From Sipunculus nudus (lineage: Eukaryota; Annelida; Sipuncula; Golfingiida; Sipunculidae): a stretch of DNA of 64,000 nt. The stretch is from assembly GCA_026874595.1 (NCBI GenBank), contig CM049307.1:27252362-27316361 (forward strand), written 5' to 3'. Position numbers and translations under genes: made by a program. The notes below the pieces were generated by a model. The model did no database searches. It saw only the letters and a program-made list of their open reading frames with translations, and was not told the origin of the DNA. Below are positions 12,778 to 23,517 of this stretch, in pieces (position 1 is the stretch's first letter; each line of letters starts with the position of its first letter).

Positions 12778-14753
12778 CTAGGGCCCCATGGGTCTTGACG
12801 CTCAGCTGCATTTGTCTATAAGGATATATGTTTATGAGGTTTTCCAAAATATTGGTCCTGTGATCAGTTTGAAGCCAACCTGTCTACCTAAACGGGAGTT
12901 ATCATCCATAAACTAATTTGTGAATGGATGGGCACTGTGACCTTAACCTTTGACCTTATGACCCCAAAATCAAAAGGAAACTTCCCCTATTGGCAGGTGC
13001 ACCACATGTTGATGATGGAAGGATTGAAATGAAAAGTTTGGCTTAAAATCTTTCTTATGTAGTGGGTCCTGTGACCTTGACCTTTGATCTCATGACCCCA
13101 AAATCAACAGTTCTTACTTTAGTGGTGGGCCATATATAGAAGTCAAGTTTGAAACCAATATTTTAAACTAAACTGGTGTTATCATCTGGAAACTAATATG
13201 TGGATTGATGGCCCCCATGACCTTGACCTTGTGACCCAAAAATCCATAAGATACTTCCACTATTGGCAGGTGAGCAACATCTGGAAGATATAATGTTTGG
13301 GACAGAAAGTTTGGCTAAAACTACACCAACAATCTTTTTAAAGAAGTGGGTCCTGTGACCTTGACCTTTGGCCTTATGTCCCCAAAATCAAAAGGGTTCT
13401 TTCATTATTGGTGGGTCATATATAAATAAAAATTGAAACCAATATGTCAATCCAAACTGGAGTTATCATTAAGAACAAAATATGTGGACAGATGGGCCCC
13501 TGTGACGATGACCTTTGACCTTGTGACCCCCACATCAACCAGTTTCTTCCCCTATTGGCAGCTCAGCTATATGTGCAAGATGGAAGGTTTTGGATGAAAA
13601 GTTTGGCTTAAAATGCATCCATAATCTTTCTAAATAGGTGGGTACTCTGACCTTTGACCTCATGACCCCATAATTTAACAGAATCTTCCCCTATTGGCAG
13701 GTTAGCAATATCTTGAAGATGGAAGGTTTGGGATGAAAAGTTTGGCTTCAAATGCATATGCATTCTTTTTAAAGAAATGAGTCCTGTGACCATTACCTTT
13801 GACGGTTGGATCCCAAAATCCACATGGTTCTTATTTTAGTGGCAAGTCATATATAAGTTGAGTTTGAAACCAATATGTTAGACTAAACTGGAGTTATCAT
13901 TTGGAAACTAATTTGTGAACAGATGGCCCCTGTGACCTTGACCTCTGACCATGTGACCCCAAATTCATTTATGCTCTCCCCATACTGGCAAGTCAGCTAA
14001 ATGTGCAAAATGGAAAGTTTGGGATGAAAAGCTTGGTTAAAATGCAGCCATAATCTTTTTAAAATAGTGAGTCCTCTGACCTTTACCTCTGACCTCATGA
14101 CCTAAAAAAATCATATAGGTTCTTGCTTTAGTGGTGAGTCAAGTTTGAAATCCATGTGTCAATACAACATGGAGTTATCATCTGGAAACAAATCTGTGTG
14201 GATGGACGGATGGACAAACAGACAAAGAGACAGACGGATAGGGTGATAACTAAATGGCATCCATATCCATCAATAAACACACCAGGTTTTGGGAAACTAG
14301 ATGTAATTACAGCTGAGAAACTGACATGAATGTTGTCATTTTATAGTAAAAAAAATTTTTTAAATATTCGTTAAAATAACAAAAAATACAGGTGGCGCCA
14401 CCACTTTTCGGACCTGACAATACTAGTCTTGGACAATATTCAAGGCAAGATTCATGACAATCCATGCATTAATTATCAAGATATTGGAGGTTTTGTATTA
14501 TATTTTTGATTATCCGGGGGGGGGGGGGGTACTTTCAAGCCCCGTAGCTCAGAGGATATAGGTCGCAGTGACCTAATTTCAGGTCTCCAAGGAGATTTTT
14601 ATTGACCTCCCTGGATATTCACTTAGAAGTTTCTAGGTCCAGCAGTTACGATTTGTGCCCTGCTAACAGACAGCCGGATGGCCGGACGCCCAGACGGACA
14701 ACGGACAAAGCGCCATTCCTTTACCTCAGTTGACTTACAGTCAGCTGAGCTAA
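12778..14753 (+). mobile_element. Helitron-like element HLE-3, complete
   Basis: The 5' end is CTAGGGCCCCATGGGTCTTG with GCTCAGCTGC. A core of nine tandem units follows, then a module with the palindrome GGTGGCGCCACC (14391-14402), a poly-G run (14516-14529), a 'gacctaatttcaggtctcc' module and a gacggac-type tract. It ends with the hairpin TACCTCAGTTGAC (14722-14734) / GTCAGCTGAGCTA (14740-14752) and CTAA. No protein is encoded. Its order of parts (5' end, ~140-bp tandem core, microsatellite-like tract, hairpin) recalls bivalve pearl-type elements, from memory. Confidence 0.8.
12930..14110 (+). repeat. ~142-bp tandem core of HLE-3
   Basis: The motif tgaccttgacctttgacc recurs at 12938, 13072, 13218, 13356, 13503, 13647, 13797, 13933 and 14077, with spacing of 134-150 bp. 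Between copies lie variants of 'cttcccctattggcaggt' and 'gggatgaaaagtttggctt', which alternate so that the true period may be a ~285-bp dimer. Confidence 0.88.
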
Positions 14754-16684
14754 AAATATTAGATCCATGGTCATATGATCAGCTTTTTTAATCTGTAACA
14801 TATTTAGAATATATTCATCTTGCAGTATAAATACACCAGCCCAAATTGTAAACTGCACTCTGTCCATACAAAGTCATCTCTGAAACTGAAGTCTTCAAGA
14901 CAGAAAATCTTGACTTGGCAAACCCAAAAGATAATGATAATGATAAACTCATTCACACACAATTAAGAAGGCATGGTATAAAAAGTAAACATCTCAACAC
15001 GCTGTAGTCTGTGAAAGCCAAAGAAAAAGACAGAAACCTTATCTGGCGAGTTAAAAATCTGTCTATACCATTTTAACCAATATTTTATCATAAAGTTTAC
15101 ACTATAGGATCAGAGATTGGGATGGCCAGAATCCAATAAAATTCTGGGCTGTCACATAGAGATGAGGTTCCATCTTAACCTTAGCACATCTGTAAAAAAT
15201 ATATGATCCACAAAGAAAATTAGAAAAGTTTGAATGGTTGCAAGATTTCTCAAATTCAGAAAATGTGTACACTCACACAACACTTTACAGGGATCAGTTC
15301 ACTGTATCCCGGATTTTGATGTGGTAGGATATCTTATACTAAAGCAGACATTTTTGGCTCTGCTGACAGACAGCTGGAGTACCAGAAATTCAGATGAATG
15401 ACCACTGACAAATAGAGGTGGATAAACAGCTCAGATCATCAAAGCTGGAAACTTAAGAGTACTGTTCACTTTAAAGAGTATATACTCCTGTCCAGATGCA
15501 TGATCTTCAATTATTCATGTAATTAACTGTTAATAATTAATTATGCAAATTATATTCCAAATAATACCATGAATCTTCTGTCTTAAAAACTGAGTACTTT
15601 CCAAGAAAAGGGAACACTTCCAAAATGTTAAATATAACCTTGATATTGACCTGTTGCTAATGACAATAAATGTTTGCACCAAAGACCCCCTCAGACCTGT
15701 GCCTAGCACAAACTGCACAAACTGTAATACTAATAGCTTCACCTGGAAACAGAAGATGTTCCTTAGTAATACCCTAACAAGTTGTGTGACTCTTCATCTG
15801 CACTGACTCTCCAGGATCAATATGATTCAAGGTAATTACACTCACGCTGCACTGTATATGGACAGAAAAAAGTATTTACAGGTGAGTGCACACTCATTTA
15901 TGAAGGTGATAATACAGATCTGCCTGGATGTTTGTCATCTAGGAAGGAATCTGACCTTTATTAAACACCTGTTACTGCCATCATCACACGGCGGATACAT
16001 AATTAACGAAGTAAGAGATGAGGGCTCGGCAGATCAGGCACGCCCTACCCTACAGGATTTATGAGTGTAGATGTAAGCTGACATGTGATAATACATAAGC
16101 AACTGTCACAGTCGGGCCTTTGATAGACAACAAACCTGGAAACATGCAGGATCCAATTTTCTGCTGGTGGGTCTGACATCTTGCAATTTTATTTCATATG
16201 CTGTGCTTCTAGTACCTACACTGCCATTCCAGAAGTTTTATCAGAACACTGTATGATGACTTAACAATGAAGAACTCTTACTGAATATATTTTCAATATT
16301 TCACTCACACATAAGTTGGACTAGCACCAAATACAATATTTCGAAGTTATAGTAAGTTTACTTGGTTATAGTAAAAACCTATCTGGCACATTAAGACACT
16401 CCTGATTAATGTTCAACTACAAAGCATTCCTCAATACATATTAAACATCTGGTACCCCAGGAGTATCTTATGGGCAATTAATCACACATGGGATTGGCTT
16501 CTAACCATACATGCCTGGAATTTTTTTTCAGAGTCATTTTATATTGAGATACATAATACAACAAAAATTGTGTACGGCTTAATACTGTCTTCTGAGTATA
16601 ATTTTTCAATGATTAAAATTTTGTTAAAGAATAAGTTATAGTTTTCACTAAAATTTTCTTTATGGTGCACCTTTCTGTCATGTT
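14754..16684. other. unique-looking AT-rich DNA
   Basis: No dispersed repeat ends are seen. A candidate exon at 15815-15881 is listed separately. The frame containing it stays open to 16064, beyond the proposed donor. Confidence 0.45.
15815..15881 (+). CDS. candidate small internal exon
   Basis: A pyrimidine-rich acceptor (cttcatctgcactgactctccag) and an ideal donor CAG|GTGAGT bound 67 bp. After one base that completes a codon it reads INMIQGNYTHAALYMDRKKYLQ; the other two frames have stops. Entry phase fits the candidate exon at 4435-4493, and exit phase 0 fits the one at 23441-23517. The same frame continues open to 16064 if the donor is ignored. The peptide is not recognised. Splice-site quality makes this one of the better candidates, but no homology was tested. 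Confidence 0.3.
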
Positions 16685-16890
16685 AAACCATAAAGTGTTA
16701 CCAATGTCTCAAACTGAGCAGTGTAAAACCATAAAGTGTTACCAATGTCTCAAACTGAGAAGTGTAAAACCACAAAGGGCTATAAAAGTCTTAAACTGAG
16801 CAGTGTAAAACCACAAAGTGCTATCAAAGTCTTAAACTGAGCAGTGTAAAACCACAAAGGGCTATCAAAGTCTTAAACTGAGCAGGTGAG
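16685..16890. repeat. 41-bp minisatellite, five copies
   Basis: The anchor aaacca/aaaccacaaag recurs at 16685, 16726, 16767, 16808 and 16849, exactly 41 bp apart, each followed by 'tctcaaactgag' or 'tcttaaactgag'. Copies 1-2 and 3-5 form two sequence classes (gtgttacc versus gggctat/gtgctat), so local duplication was recent. Confidence 0.95.
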
Positions 16891-18546
16891 AGAGAATTTA
16901 CAACTCATCATTCCCTTACAAGGCCTTGACGCCAATTTTCAAGAGGAAGCAGATCCTTATTATTTCATGCCTGGAATATTTTAAAATTCAAGTTCCCTAA
17001 TTATTTACAACTGACCTGACCTGACCACTCATCTGCGTGTCTTTTAGAGACTGCAACCTGGTTTCCCTTGACATGCTTCCCGTTAATTGAAGCCCAGCTG
17101 GCGAGACTGGTCCTATTCAACATTTATGCTTCTGTAATAAACTTGGGAAAGACAGAGCAGGGACCTGGTCCTGGCCTCATGTGGAAATGTCAACTCCCAA
17201 CATGTCTTAGCAAAAGTCAAGCTGTGACACCAGGACATGTACATTCTGCCATTAGAGATCAATAAAGGGTGCTGCCACAAGACAAAACTTGGAAGTCAAG
17301 GGATAATTAAACCTTGGAAGTCTGCACAAAACATACACTGACCCACAGACAGGAGAACGTAACCTCAGGAGCCATGGACACAACCAGCTCAACATCACTA
17401 TCTGAGATCTACTTCCAAGACAAATGTTACATAACCATCTTACAAATGAAGAACTTCTTGATTCAGATAAAATGAATGTTTCTGTCTGTAAAAACCTTAA
17501 ATCAATGTGTGCTTTAATACAATTGAACATTTCATATTTTTTGACTGCATGTTGTGTGTGTTGCCAAAAAGTAATATCAATGTATGTAATATAAAAAATC
17601 TGTTCCTGCAGTTAAATTTGTCTGATGGCAATTTTTTTTCAAAATAAAATGAATTTTGCTATTACTGTTAACAATATTGTTAACATCATTAAAATAATGT
17701 TGTGAAAAGCAAATTAAATGTAAAAATAAATTTAAAAAAATTAATACCTTAGTCATTTTATTTACTTAATTTCTAGTTTACTTTTAACTTGCTTCCCCTC
17801 TTCAATATACTCTCTTTATCCTAATCACAGCAAAAAATGTGAAATTGAAAAAATACATGAAATTTCTGAGGATGTTAAGAGTTAGACAGCTTCTTCTAGT
17901 AAAACAGCACTGTCTAGATAAAGACTGCTGCCTCTACTCTTTGAAGAGATCTATTACACAGTTGCAAAGACACAGACGTATCATACACCTACTGCAGAGA
18001 TCTGCTGTCTGGTTCTGCCTGTTTGACTGCCCAGTGATCTACAGCTACCTAGCAGTACCCACACTGGCTTACCATATTGTTTACAGATAAGCTTCTTCAC
18101 AGCCGGACTCTGCTTGGCCTGTGGACTAAATGTTATACACTGGGTCAGTGCTGATAAAATAAACCATATGAAACTGCTAATGGCAGTGAGGAATCTTTAA
18201 TGTTTGTGTCTATATCACTGTTAACTGATTTCCTCTGAACTGTCTTCAGAAAAGCTTATGTATACCCTTTTCTCCAAATCTCCTTATATTCATAATTTGA
18301 AAAATAATCTACCCATGATGACAGGCCAATGAATCAACATTAACACCTGTTTAAGCACCTAATACAGTAATAGTGATATGGAATCTGCTGTTGATGTGCT
18401 TGTACATTCTTGGCGATTCTATACATGACTGTCTGATCAGACATCAGAAACCTCCAAAAGACAGGCAGAGCTCTCACTGGTCAACTCATAAAAATTAATG
18501 ACACATAAGCCCATGCTTTAAAATTCTACATTAAAACCAAAAAAAT
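16891..18546. other. unique-looking AT-rich DNA
   Basis: Open frames of 65-92 codons on both strands lack recognisable motifs. The 83-codon frame at 17839-18090 starts just after a good acceptor-like tract (ctctctttatcctaatcacag) but has no convincing donor and no family resemblance. No other feature is seen. Confidence 0.45.
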
Positions 18547-18801
18547 AAAAGGTATGGTTCTCAGGCACTGCCCGTGTGAATTTTAACCCCCCCGCATCAA
18601 AACTTTTTATTTTTATTTTTATCTTTCAAGAAGATAACTAATACTATTTATGTAGTGCTTTTACCAGTTAAGCAAAAAAATTGTTCATGCTTTTCTCTGA
18701 TCATATGACATTCTTATCGAAACATACAAAAAAAATCAAAAATACAATCCCGCCCACCAACACTGACTTCTGAAGAAATGCTCCTGAGAACCATACCTTT
18801 T
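18547..18801. mobile_element. MITE-like element E1
   Basis: It is bounded by AAAGGTATGGTTCTCAGG (18548-18565) and its exact reverse complement CCTGAGAACCATACCTTT (18783-18800), an 18-bp perfect terminal inverted repeat over about 255 bp. The interior is related to 63610-63899 (shared ccgcatcaaaa, ctttcaagaagataa, gtagtgctttta, catgcttttc). There is no coding capacity. The superfamily cannot be assigned because the flanking A/T runs hide any target duplication. Confidence 0.85.
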
Positions 18802-20329
18802 TTTTTTTTGGCCCGACCCTAATTGTTTCTGGCCACACATATGAGAACTCTGTTAGTCCTCTGGTAAGTTCACAGACCTCATGTGGCACTGGCAGCTCAA
18901 CAAAATCATTCTGAATGAGCCAACTCCACCAATAAGGCAGTAAAATATATGCCATAAACGTGGATTTATTCTGTGGTAATCAAACCACTGACTAAATTCT
19001 ACCTGCAAGCAGGAAATTAGTTCAAGCCTTTCCATTGGCAGGTCATAAATAGTGAATGTCTCAACTACAGGTTGGACCTTCAGCTATATATACACATCCA
19101 TATATCCATGTAGCAACTGAGCGTTCAAACATGGTAACAGCATTTCAACGACATGGGAAAAGATTTTTCAGCTAAGGCATTCATGGGGCTGATATATTTC
19201 AGATATTTTCATAATAAAACAGGATATCAAATATCAAATGGTTAAAAACTAAAATATTGTTCCTGAATTACTGAGTTCAATTAATAATGCATTATTACAG
19301 ATAAAATTAATTATATCTGTATTGTGTATACATACTGTGGAAGTGGTTTTGTAAGTGGGGCTTTAATTTTTGCACTTTAAGCGGTAGCTTGATTCACGCT
19401 AAAATAAAAACACACATTAATTAGATGGGAACATCAGATGATTACAGTGTTCTCACCTGACACACAGTCATGTGGGCCTGGCAATCACTCCATGCATGGT
19501 TGCTTGAGTTGAGGCTTCTTCAGCCAGAATGTTAGAGTGATTTCTTGGGAAAGACCCCTCTCATTTATGGTGATTTGTAGAAGCAACTGTGAAAAAATAA
19601 GTAGCCTTTTCAGACACTCCTAGCTTTTCCCATAGCTTTGAAATACAACTGAGCTGAGAGCAACCTGCGACTGTTTTCAGTTCTGTTTGTTGTTCTGAGA
19701 TAGATGGCTGTTTCTGGTTAGTATACTCAGAATGTTGTTGTAGAGAAAATGTACAACTTACTCAGATGTCAAACAACATAGCTGGTTGCAGTACCATTGT
19801 ATCATCATGATCCTGATTAGTCTTGATTAATTACATATTGTTAGGTAGGATGTAGGTAACGTTACAAACCTGTTTTTTTTAATATTTTAACAATTTGATA
19901 CAAAATTTATTACCTTAAATATGGACTTGCACAAAAATTCAAACTGGGCTAAAGATATAAAATGGAAAATGTGTGAAAAATTCAGACATGCCAAATTAAC
20001 CACTTCCACAGTACCGTATATATCTCTTCTGATGAACATGAATGATGATGAATTAATCACCTCACCTTTAATTTTTAAACATTTTGCTACAATTTAACTA
20101 ACAGGTTACATGCTCAAGCAGATTAATCAGTTTTGTTTATAAACACTGTTCAAATGTTATGCAGTGGTGAATCCATGGAGTAATTATAAATTTTTGCTGG
20201 CTCTCGAAGGAAATGTTAATATCAACTAGAATGGTATAGTTTAAAATATGGATGAATCCCCAGATAATGCCCCCATCCAATTATTTGAGAATAAAATATG
20301 CAGTACTTCAACATTTGTCAGGGTCACAA
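18802..20329. other. AT-rich stretch with no recognised feature
   Basis: No repeat boundaries, RNA genes or convincing exons are visible. The ctcacctgac at about 19454 could be a minus-strand donor, but the upstream frames are not persuasive. Confidence 0.45.
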
Positions 20330-21310
20330 AAATTCCTATACTTTTGCTGATTCGACCTTGAAAATCCAGGTCAGGGTCACCAGTTTGTAAACTACTCTGA
20401 GAACTGGGTTGAAACAGCTTATGTATAAAATTTAAGACAAAAAACCATGAATTACTTTAAAGTTATGTGGTCATACCAAACATCCTTTGTTCTTGTTGGT
20501 TTGACCTGGAAGATAAAGGTCAAGTTCACCAGTTTTAGAACATTAGATTTTGGTTAAAACAATGTGTTGCAAATTTGACCAGAAGGCATATGCAATGCAT
20601 CAAAAGTTAAAGTTCACAGGAAATCCTGCAGAAGAAATCCTTCAGCTATTGCTTATTGATAAACATTGGCAGAATTTCAGTAGAAATGATAGTTCCATCA
20701 TCAACTTCATGAAGCTGCATTTGCATCTGCAAATATATGAAACGCCCCACCAAGAGCAAATATAATTAAAGGAAACTTCTCAAAGTGATATGCAATTGCA
20801 AATAACAGCAAGTTATTTGGCTTACATTCCCTGTAACATAACATGATCATGACCAAAGGTGAAAAAGGTAACTGACATGTAGTATAATGATGAAGACTTC
20901 ACAATTTGGTATCATTCTGATCAACATGAATAAAGACAATTAGAATTATACACATAGGCTAACCAAGAATCATATCTGAACAAGGTCACAGTAACATAAT
21001 TTTATAAATTAATTTGCTATAGGGCAATACAAAATATAGGAACAATTGACTTGCATGCCAAGACAAGCCTTGTATAGTATTTCAATGACATGAAATGAAA
21101 AAGTGCTTACAAATTTTGCAAATAAAGGTCAAGGTCGCCCAAAAGTGGATCAGTTCAGGGTGTCATATGTCACTGCCTTCTTCAAGTTAACTGTTTGAAC
21201 AAAATCTGATTAATACTCAGAGTGCTAGAGAGATAGCATAGCCTAAAGTCCACTGTGACATGACCTTCACAGCAAAGGTCAAGGTCATAGCATGAGGAAG
21301 AATTTTATGA
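20330..21310. repeat. degenerate repeat region rich in AGGTCA half-sites
   Basis: Scattered matches to 'gaccttga..ggtcagggtcacc' occur at about 20355-20383, 20502-20535, 21125-21140 and 21258-21291. They look like decayed copies of the tandem core type seen intact in HLE-3, or of a related family. No ends could be placed. Confidence 0.4.
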
Positions 21311-22221
21311 CCCCAGGAATATATGAATATGATATAATGTTGATAGTAGGCAGATAAAAGATAAAAGCTTTTCAACAGTGTGGATGCACATGCTCAACCA
21401 GAAAAAAAAGCCCCAAAAGGGCACAAGAATTATTGGATAAAAAAATATTTTTAATATGTTTCAGCTGCATGGAACATGCCTTGAAGTTAAACTATTCTGA
21501 TATACTTTCAAAATCTAAGTTTCATCATTTCCTGTGAGAAATTTAAAACTAATAACCTAAAATATTGTTCCATTTGTAGTACCTGTCTGCTCTGTGAAGA
21601 TTATTATTCATTTTTTCAAACTGATCTTTAATGATAATATCTGTTTTCTTGTATAAATCAAAGTATCATGCTAGTCCCATTATCTGTTATGGTTAACCAG
21701 ACTGCATATAACACTTTTTGTTCACAATAATAAATTCTCAAATTTCAATTCACTAACTGAAAACGTGTTTCATCAATGCTGTCATATCGCTATATATCCT
21801 GGTGACCGCATCCCTGCCACTGATGTAATGAAGCTGTTCTTTGGTCTTAAACCATATAAAATAAGGACTACATGATGTATGATTCCATCAAACCTTTAAT
21901 AACCTTGAAATAACAGAGTGGCAATTTAAAAGTAGTAATAGAAGCTGAAGACGATACAATCCCATTACAACCAGAAAAATGACAGAAAAGCACACAGAAA
22001 AACCTGCATCTGCTAAAACATTACCAGTAAGGCCATGGATAGACTGAAAACTACAGAATTGCTGTGTCAAGATATATATAATTACAGGTCATGCAGGTAA
22101 AACATCTAAAATCACAGACTTGAATACCTTCTTATATATTGCAAAGAAATCTAATATTGGGATCATGGCTGTAGGCTTGAGACTGCATAGTGTCTCTATA
22201 CATCAAATATAGGTTATATTA
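21311..22221. other. AT-rich stretch with no recognised feature
   Basis: No supported gene or repeat. The tail (from about 22150) runs into the reverse transcriptase relic and may be part of it. Confidence 0.4.
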
Positions 22222-22580
22222 CCTTTAAAAGTTTATTATCTAAGAAAACTTTATACTGACAAAAACATTATAACCATGTTTTATAATTCAGTTATTTCCA
22301 GTGTACTAACTTATGCACTGGAGTACTGGGTTATAAATATATCTAATAAGTTAAAGGAACAGATGAATAAAACCAGGAACAGAAGTTGCAGAATAACAAG
22401 TAGCTCTCTTGCCAAACACAAGGAAATCTGTGAAACCAGATCAATGGCCTTTGTATCAAAGGTCATGAACAATATACTACATCCCCTACATTCAGAGATC
22501 AGTTTTTTTACCTTCGAATAAACGCTTAGATGTTAAATTCTGCAGAACTTCTCACTTTAACTAGACTATCAGCAAAAGCT
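22222..22580 (+). pseudogene. non-LTR retrotransposon fragment (reverse transcriptase C-terminal part)
   Basis: Translation gives LKVYYLRKLYTDKN followed by MFYNSVISSVLTYALEYW, the conserved stretch just after the catalytic domain of many non-LTR reverse transcriptases, where [FL]Y.S.I.S.LTY....W is typical. After a frame change near 22510 the frame gives NKRLDVKFCRTSHF, matching the usual 'R.P..RTSRF..SF.P' end. The catalytic YADD region is absent and there is a stop in the first frame, so this is a 5'-truncated, decayed copy. The clade (CR1/L2-like or related) is a guess. Recognition is by motif only. Confidence 0.72.
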
Positions 22581-22894
22581 GACAAAAGCCCTCAGCCAAA
22601 AGAACATTGTTTATAGGTGGTAACAGTAACAAGTATAAAATATTTTTTCACACAAGGATGTATATCTGTACATGTCTCAGTTATAAAATTAAACAGGAGA
22701 GGTATGTAGTGCCTTTTTAAGTATGGTAACACCGATCTCATGCAGGAATTAGAGATCATCAAGACATATCATTATACCATGTTTCATAACAATCCACCCT
22801 TCGGTTCCTTAGAAATAAGCTCATAAGTTTTTTTCTATTCTAAGCTCTGTGACCTTGAAAAGTAGGTCAAGGGAAACCCCACATGGGATGTCAT
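22581..22894. other. possible 3' flank of the retrotransposon relic
   Basis: AT-rich with no clear tail repeat. A decayed gtgaccttgaaaagtaggtcaag occurs at about 22850. Nothing else is supported. Confidence 0.3.
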
Positions 22895-23087
22895 TTAGGT
22901 GGAGTTCCCATGTGTTTGCCGTGTGGCAAACGCAGAAATCCAGCACTGCTGGATTCCAAAACTGATGCGTGTGTCTGCCGCGTGGAAATCACATACATGG
23001 ATATAGCTTTTAAACTAGTTGGATTTTCACCTCGCGGCAGCCGCGCAGCAAACGCTTGAAAAACGCGTACATGGAAAAGCACCCTAA
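22895..23087. mobile_element. CpG-rich MITE-like element
   Basis: About 193 bp bounded by TTAGGTGGAGTTCCCATGT and an imperfect inverted copy ACATGGAAAAGCACCCTAA. Inside, GTTTGCCGTGTGGCAAAC forms a hairpin, and a related GCAGCCGCGCAGCAAACGC lies near the other end, so the inverted similarity extends inward. CpG density is far above the surroundings. The 63-codon minus-strand frame across it is a by-product. The superfamily is unknown. Confidence 0.6.
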
Positions 23088-23440
23088 CTTAGTTATTAAA
23101 TCTGGTTCCTAAAAACAAGAATCAATGTTAACTGAATGAATAAATGTTCATCGGTGAGATGAATCACTGTTTGTTGTACTAGCTGGAAGCTGGAAGATCT
23201 AGCTAAAGCAAGATTACAAGATTTCAATGAAAAAAATTAATGAAAAGCATACTTAGTTGAAATAATTTTCTTAAATACAGTGATGACATGGGTTTAAAAG
23301 ACATACAGATGTACACAGTGAACATTTAACATTACCTGCTGCCATTTTGGGGTGTCATTCAAATTCATGTCAAACAAGCCCATACAATGTGTCCAGAAAA
23401 CCCGGTGATCAATGATCCATCATACCTCTGTACTCCCCAG

Positions 23441-23517
23441 TGTTACTGTTACAAGAATGCTCCAGTGCTGAGGCTTCTGGTACAGCACTGTCATCAGGCT
23501 GTTCTAAACGACTGCAG
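23441..23517 (+). CDS. candidate small internal exon
   Basis: Acceptor catacctctgtactccccag and donor TGCAG|GTAATA enclose 77 bp. In phase 0 it reads CYCYKNAPVLRLLVQHCHQA followed by VLNDC, with AG left over. Entry phase matches the exit phase of the candidate exon at 15815-15881. Local GC is raised. I do not recognise the peptide. It is supported only by splice-like signals, composition and phase. Confidence 0.3.

Noticed and set aside
14538-14585. tRNA-like 5' half (ccccgtagctcagaggatat) in HLE-3, repeated in other elements at 39180, 47728 and 49780
   Set aside because: There is an A-box resemblance but no B box, no acceptor-stem pairing and no anticodon arm; it is a fixed part of the element module.
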